DNA of 41,378 bases from the NCBI GenBank assembly GCA_905235285.1, contig CAJOLI010000009.1:1-41378 (forward strand). The letters are read 5' to 3'. The position numbers and the translations under genes were made by a program. The notes beneath the pieces are model-generated. The model saw only the letters and a list, made by a program, of their open reading frames with translations. It was not told the DNA's origin and made no database searches. Source of the stretch: an uncultured Bacteroidaceae bacterium (GTDB lineage Bacteria; Bacteroidota; Bacteroidia; Bacteroidales; Bacteroidaceae). Positions 36,610 to 41,378 of the stretch are shown here, one piece after another (position 1 is the stretch's first letter; the number at the start of each line of letters is the position of its first letter).

Positions 36610-36630
36610 AACTCTTAACTCTTAACTCTT
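36610..36630. repeat. Tandem repeat, three copies of AACTCTT
   Basis: Three perfect 7-bp copies follow each other exactly at the upstream edge of the start-less open frame. This kind of short pyrimidine-rich tandem tract recurs in this window at gene borders. Confidence 0.8.
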
Positions 36631-36738
36631 CAAGGAATATCTGGTTGTTATTAGTAGACGGGAATAAAAGAAGCTCATAAAAATACAATATTATTAAAGA
36701 AAATAGGGGATAATAGGGGGTGTATCATATAATTTGAT

Positions 36739-36746
36739 TATTTTTG
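36739..36746 (+). promoter_or_regulatory. -7 box of the hybrid regulator gene
   Basis: TATTTTTG fits TAnnTTTG, 67 nt before the ATG at 36814. No -33 TTG lies at the normal distance, so it is rated moderate. Confidence 0.45.
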
Positions 36747-36813
36747 CCGAGGAAAACGCGATGTTATTTCCTATCATCATCGGACGCACACAAATACATC
36801 CTCATTTGTTCCA

Positions 36814-38790
36814 ATGAAGCGAAACTCTTTTTTTGTCATGCTTGCTGTCGTCGGTATCATTGCTGGCGCAACCTCTGCACAGGCTCAAGAGAGCGGTGCG
36901 GAGCAGGGCCTCACGAAAGCCGACAGCCTGCTACAGCTGTACGAAAACAGCTCCTTGAAGCAGAAAATTCGCATCGCTCCAAGCCTCTTTGAAGAATGTC
37001 TCAAGGGCGACGAGGTCGTCAGCAAACTTCCTGCGCCCACGGCAAATACGCCTGCCGATTCCGTAGACCTGCTCACATTCTTCGCTGCCGACCGCTACTA
37101 CTATAACACCGCCAAATTCAAACTCGCGCTCGAGTACATCGACCGTGCGTTGGCTCTGTGCGGCGACAGCCACGACGACTTGAAAGCCACGATGCTGTCC
37201 GACAGAGGCTACCTCTTCTTCAAGACCGGAAACATGAGCGAGGCTACGGAGGCGGCGCACAAGGCCGTGGCGTTCGCCACAAAGACCGGCAACCTGCTAC
37301 AACTCTCGCGCGCATACATCTATCTCTCCCTCGTAAACTTCGGGATGAGGCTGCCCGAACAGTCTATTGAATTCATCGAGAAAGCCATTGCTACCAACAA
37401 CAAATTAGGGCTCAACAACAACACGCACAACGTCTACGGAATAGCGTGCGAAGTCTATAGCTTCGCAGAGCAGATGGACAAAGCCGTAAGCTACGGGCTG
37501 AAAGCTGTGGAAGCAGCGAAGAGCGTGGGCTCAGACGACGGGCTCATCAACCACCTTGCACAGCTCAGCTATGCCTACAACAAATCGGGCGACTACGAAC
37601 GAGGGGTGGAAAGCGCGCAGAAAGCCATCGACTACATCGAGCAGAAGGGCGTTAATGACAAGAACCTGCTGGCGATAAGTATCGTCTACAAAGCGCACAA
37701 CCTGCTTGATATGAAACGATATCACGAAGCCGCCGACGAGATGAGAAAGGCCATCGCCCTCGACGAAGAGATAGGCAACACCAGAGCCGCTTGCTCCGAC
37801 TACAAGACGCTGCATGAAGCTCTGCAGTACTTCGACGAACATGCCGCGATGCAGGCTCTGCTCCGCTTCGCCACGATGAACGACTCGCTGCATAACATCG
37901 AGCTCCACGAGGCCCTGGCAAACGCCAATGCTGAGTTCAGGAACGAAGAACTTAAACTGCAGAATGACAGGACAACACGCATCAGCCGACTCATCATCGC
38001 TATAGCATGCATCATAGTATTCATTTTGCTCGCCGCAATGGCTGTCCTCGTCTATGTGATGAAACTGAAATCACAGGCCAATAAAACGCTACGAGAGATA
38101 CAAAGGGCGCGTGAAGTCTTCTTCACAAATATAACACACGAATTACGGACGCCCTTGACGCTGATCCTCGGCATGGCGCAGAAAGTGCGGAAGTCACTGA
38201 CGGGAACAGCCGAACAGAAAGAGAACGTGGAAGGGCTGAAAATCATTGAGCGCGAAGGTGGCAGACTGCTGCAACTCATCAACCAGATTCTCGACATCTC
38301 AAAGGTGAAGGCTAATATCAGCAAGCCCAACTGGCGAACAGGAAACATTGTGGCATACATCAGCATGGTTGTCGAGAGCTACCAGCATCTGGCTGACTCC
38401 AAAGGCATTGACCTCATCTACGCCCCAGAAACGAATCAGGTGCAGGCCGACTTCGTCCCTGACTACATACAGAAGATTGTTGGCAACCTGCTCTCCAATG
38501 CCATAAAGTTCACGCCAGAGTACGGGCATGTCTATATCACCACCAAGAGCGACGAACAGAATCTCACGCTCAACGTAGCCGACTCTGGGGGGGGGTATAA
38601 AAAGAGAACACATGCAACACATCTTCGAACCTTTCTTCCAGGGGGACCCCGACAACATGGAGATGGGAACAGGCGTAGGGCTCGCACTCGTCAAACAGAT
38701 CTTAGATGCCATAGGAGGGGAGATCATACCTCATTGTCAGACCGGCCACGGAGCTGTCTTCACCGTCACTATTCCATTGCGTCACGATAA
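36814..38790 (+). CDS. Hybrid two-component regulator, sensor-kinase part (frame broken by one extra G)
   Basis: The frame encodes a signal peptide (about 1-25), a TPR-like helical sensor region (about 80-370), one membrane helix (about 393-416), and a HisKA domain with His442 in THELRTPL. The ATP-binding domain starts normally (N box GNLLSNAIKFTPE), then at DSGGG (590-594) a run of nine G shifts the frame and the last 64 residues are nonsense. With eight G the frame continues as GIKREHMQHIFEPFF into the part at 38612-39685, and the whole protein would have 956 residues: kinase, receiver and AraC output in one chain (HTCS type). As written, the kinase lacks the rest of its ATP-binding site. 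It is divergent from the surface cluster, a likely target. Confidence 0.85.
   Translation: MKRNSFFVMLAVVGIIAGATSAQAQESGAEQGLTKADSLLQLYENSSLKQKIRIAPSLFEECLKGDEVVSKLPAPTANTPADSVDLLTFFAADRYYYNTAKFKLALEYIDRALALCGDSHDDLKATMLSDRGYLFFKTGNMSEATEAAHKAVAFATKTGNLLQLSRAYIYLSLVNFGMRLPEQSIEFIEKAIATNNKLGLNNNTHNVYGIACEVYSFAEQMDKAVSYGLKAVEAAKSVGSDDGLINHLAQLSYAYNKSGDYERGVESAQKAIDYIEQKGVNDKNLLAISIVYKAHNLLDMKRYHEAADEMRKAIALDEEIGNTRAACSDYKTLHEALQYFDEHAAMQALLRFATMNDSLHNIELHEALANANAEFRNEELKLQNDRTTRISRLIIAIACIIVFILLAAMAVLVYVMKLKSQANKTLREIQRAREVFFTNITHELRTPLTLILGMAQKVRKSLTGTAEQKENVEGLKIIEREGGRLLQLINQILDISKVKANISKPNWRTGNIVAYISMVVESYQHLADSKGIDLIYAPETNQVQADFVPDYIQKIVGNLLSNAIKFTPEYGHVYITTKSDEQNLTLNVADSGGGYKKRTHATHLRTFLPGGPRQHGDGNRRRARTRQTDLRCHRRGDHTSLSDRPRSCLHRHYSIASR
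38587..38595 (+). repeat. G9 homopolymer tract in the kinase ATP-binding domain
   Basis: Nine G in a row at the G1 box (DSGxG). Eight restores the reading frame across the whole hybrid regulator. Such a tract can slip during replication and is also a classic site of sequencing error. Confidence 0.9.
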
Positions 38791-39685
38791 GGGCGGATTC
38801 GAGGTCATCGATGACGACCAGATTTACAACTTTACACAAAAGCGCATCGAAGACACTACGACACTCATGGCTGCCACGTCCGACAGCAGCGAGGCCACCG
38901 ACACCTCTCTCCCTAAACTCGGTCAACGAGTGCTCGTCGTTGAGGACAACCGCGATGTCGCCTTATACATAGGATTGCAACTCAGCGAGACTTACGACAT
39001 ATCCTATGCCTACAACGGAGAGATAGGCATCAAGAAAGCTGAGGATATCGTCCCCGACCTGATTATCACGGACTTGATGATGCCTGAGATGGACGGGCTG
39101 GAACTGTGCCGGCGTGTTCGCGACTCTGAGATTATCTCACACGTGCCCATCATCATTATCACCGCAAAAGCATCGGATGAGCAGCGCATACGCGGCATAG
39201 AAGCCGGAGCCGACGCTTATCTCTACAAACCATTTAGTCCTGATGAATTGAAGATGAGGGTCAGCAAACTGCTCGAACAGCGCCAACTGCTACGCGAGAA
39301 ATTCTCTGTACAACAACCGCAGCAGGACAACTCTGACTTGCTGCCCTCAAAACTCGATACGCAGTTCCTCGCACGCGTCACAGACATCGTCTATTCTTTC
39401 ATGAAACGAGGAAAGGTGGATGTCGATACCATAGCGTCTGAACTATGTCTTAGTCCTTCGCAGTTCAGGCGTAAGGTGGTGTCCATCACAGGGCAGACAC
39501 CGGCGACATACATCATGGCTATTCGAATGTCCAACGCACAACGGCTCCTCGACAGCCACCCCGAATGGACTGTAAGTCAAGTTGCAGAATGTTGTGGCTT
39601 TGCCGACAGCGCCTATTTTGCAAACGTCTTCAAGCGCCACTATGGCATCTCACCGACCCAGTATGCGCGAAGACCCAAAGGATAG
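38612..39685 (+). CDS. Hybrid two-component regulator, C-terminal part: kinase end, receiver, AraC-type output
   Basis: 357 codons from an internal ATG. The start MQHIFEPFF and GTGVGLALVKQIL are the F and G2 boxes of the same histidine kinase, so this is the continuation of the gene at 36814, not an independent protein by origin. A receiver domain follows (VLVVEDNRDVALYI, phospho-acceptor Asp154 in IITDLMMPEMDG, ITAK, KPF) and then an AraC helix-turn-helix (VDTIASELCLSPSQFRRKVV; VSQVAECCGFADSAYFANVF + KRHYGISPTQY). If translated alone, it would be a response regulator with no sensor. No promoter is seen next to 38612. Confidence 0.85.
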   Translation: MQHIFEPFFQGDPDNMEMGTGVGLALVKQILDAIGGEIIPHCQTGHGAVFTVTIPLRHDKGGFEVIDDDQIYNFTQKRIEDTTTLMAATSDSSEATDTSLPKLGQRVLVVEDNRDVALYIGLQLSETYDISYAYNGEIGIKKAEDIVPDLIITDLMMPEMDGLELCRRVRDSEIISHVPIIIITAKASDEQRIRGIEAGADAYLYKPFSPDELKMRVSKLLEQRQLLREKFSVQQPQQDNSDLLPSKLDTQFLARVTDIVYSFMKRGKVDVDTIASELCLSPSQFRRKVVSITGQTPATYIMAIRMSNAQRLLDSHPEWTVSQVAECCGFADSAYFANVFKRHYGISPTQYARRPKG

Positions 39686-39780
39686 CCATAAATCACAAAA
39701 CCTCGGAACTTAACCCTCATCCCTCTTCCTAACCCGTAAAGGTCAGGGCTAAGGTCAAAGCTCTACATATTATATAATGT

Positions 39781-39794
39781 ACTCGCGCGCGAGT
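39781..39794. repeat. Perfect GC-rich palindrome upstream of the rRNA promoter
   Basis: ACTCGCGCGCGAGT is a 14-bp palindrome, about 80 nt upstream of the rRNA -33 element. It resembles the stem at 7980-7999. It may be a terminator-like or protein-binding site. The stretch 39686-39859 otherwise holds nothing I can name; the hybrid regulator gene ends at 39685 without a clear terminator. Confidence 0.6.
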
Positions 39795-39859
39795 GTCCCT
39801 CTTTGCCCCTTCCTTTTTCCTCTTTTTTTGTGTCTTTTCGCAAAAAAGTTGCCAAAACG

Positions 39860-39891
39860 TTTGGCGGTTTCGCGAAGTTGCCGTATCTTTG
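39860..39891 (+). promoter_or_regulatory. rRNA operon promoter
   Basis: TTTG (39860-39863), a 20-nt spacer and TATCTTTG (39884-39891) form a full Bacteroidetes promoter about 250 nt upstream of the 16S gene. An A/T-tract region precedes it (39808-39850), like an UP element. Confidence 0.8.
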
Positions 39892-39897
39892 CAGCCG

Positions 39898-40139
39898 CAA
39901 ACGAGAGAGGTACACCCCTGCCAGGCAGGGGCAGTAGTCTACGCTCGCTTTGCACGCCGGCAGCCTCGTTGCTCCGGCCCGCTCTTTGAAAGATTAGCTA
40001 ATAAGACAGAGTAGTACAGGAAGCAAGAAATTGCAACCCAGATTTCTTAAGATCCTCGTCAGGTCTCTCTTGCCGTAAAGGTGTCTTTTTCTTACAGACA
40101 ACGAGATCGCTGCCTCATGGCAGCTCTCAGAGATATCTT
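39898..40139 (+). other. 16S rRNA leader
   Basis: About 240 nt between the rRNA promoter and the 16S start. It contains a compact hairpin with arms CCCCTGCC (39915-39922) and GGCAGGGG (39924-39931) right after the start of transcription. No tRNA or open reading frame is recognised. It will carry the 5' processing and antitermination signals, which I cannot place precisely. Confidence 0.7.

Positions 40140-41378
<1,239 letters not shown>

Noticed and set aside
39898..40139. tRNA gene in the rRNA leader
   Set aside because: No cloverleaf or T-arm motif could be formed; tRNAs, if present, should follow the 16S gene outside the window.

Overview
The window is chromosomal DNA from a member of the Bacteroidales, probably Prevotellaceae or close to it. 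Three things support this. Several transcription units are preceded by the Bacteroidetes promoter form TTTG (or TTG), about 19-20 nt, TAnnTTTG. Many predicted envelope proteins begin MKR/MKK with signal peptides or lipoboxes, and some end in the GxKVLV/KFxKR type of tail common in this order. The partial 16S rRNA at the right end has Bacteroidales/Prevotellaceae-like sequence. The genus cannot be fixed by eye.

Layout, left to right. (1) 1-360: a compact promoter, structured RNA and terminator unit with no convincing protein, read as an unidentified small RNA gene. (2) 513-3712: two overlapping genes for secreted proteins, the second ending in a FISUMP-like domain. (3) 3829-6619: a membrane TIR protein with a propeller-like C-terminal half, bracketed by a perfect 34-bp direct repeat. 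(4) 6752-13025: an AAA ATPase, then a CPA2 cation/proton antiporter, a PHP phosphatase and SppA, all on the plus strand. (5) 13105-16129: a minus-strand housekeeping cluster punA-thiL-lpxK, converging with sppA on a strong shared terminator. (6) 16349-17464: a membrane-anchored AraC-type regulator.

(7) 17524-36281 is the most striking part: a co-directional minus-strand cluster of about 18.7 kb. It starts at one recognisable promoter and encodes, in transcription order, a 56-residue small protein, a 758-residue secreted Ig-like protein with a sorting-type tail, a predicted outer-membrane beta-barrel, a 2950-residue secreted giant, a fibronectin-III protein, a 224-residue lipoprotein and a 783-residue lipoprotein. 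The first large protein and the small lipoprotein share a module, present three times in all. The set looks like the parts of one cell-surface structure of unknown function, and it is my best candidate for an undescribed system.

(8) 36814-39685: a TPR-containing hybrid two-component regulator (kinase, receiver, AraC output), divergent from the cluster. Its reading frame is broken by one extra G in a G9 tract inside the ATP-binding domain, which could be phase variation, a mutation or a sequence error. (9) 39860-41378: an rRNA promoter, leader and partial 16S gene. The 16S sequence lacks 9 nt in a nearly universal region, which suggests a sequence or assembly error or a damaged rRNA copy.

An AraC-type regulator lies at each end of the surface cluster, so environmental control of it is plausible but not shown.
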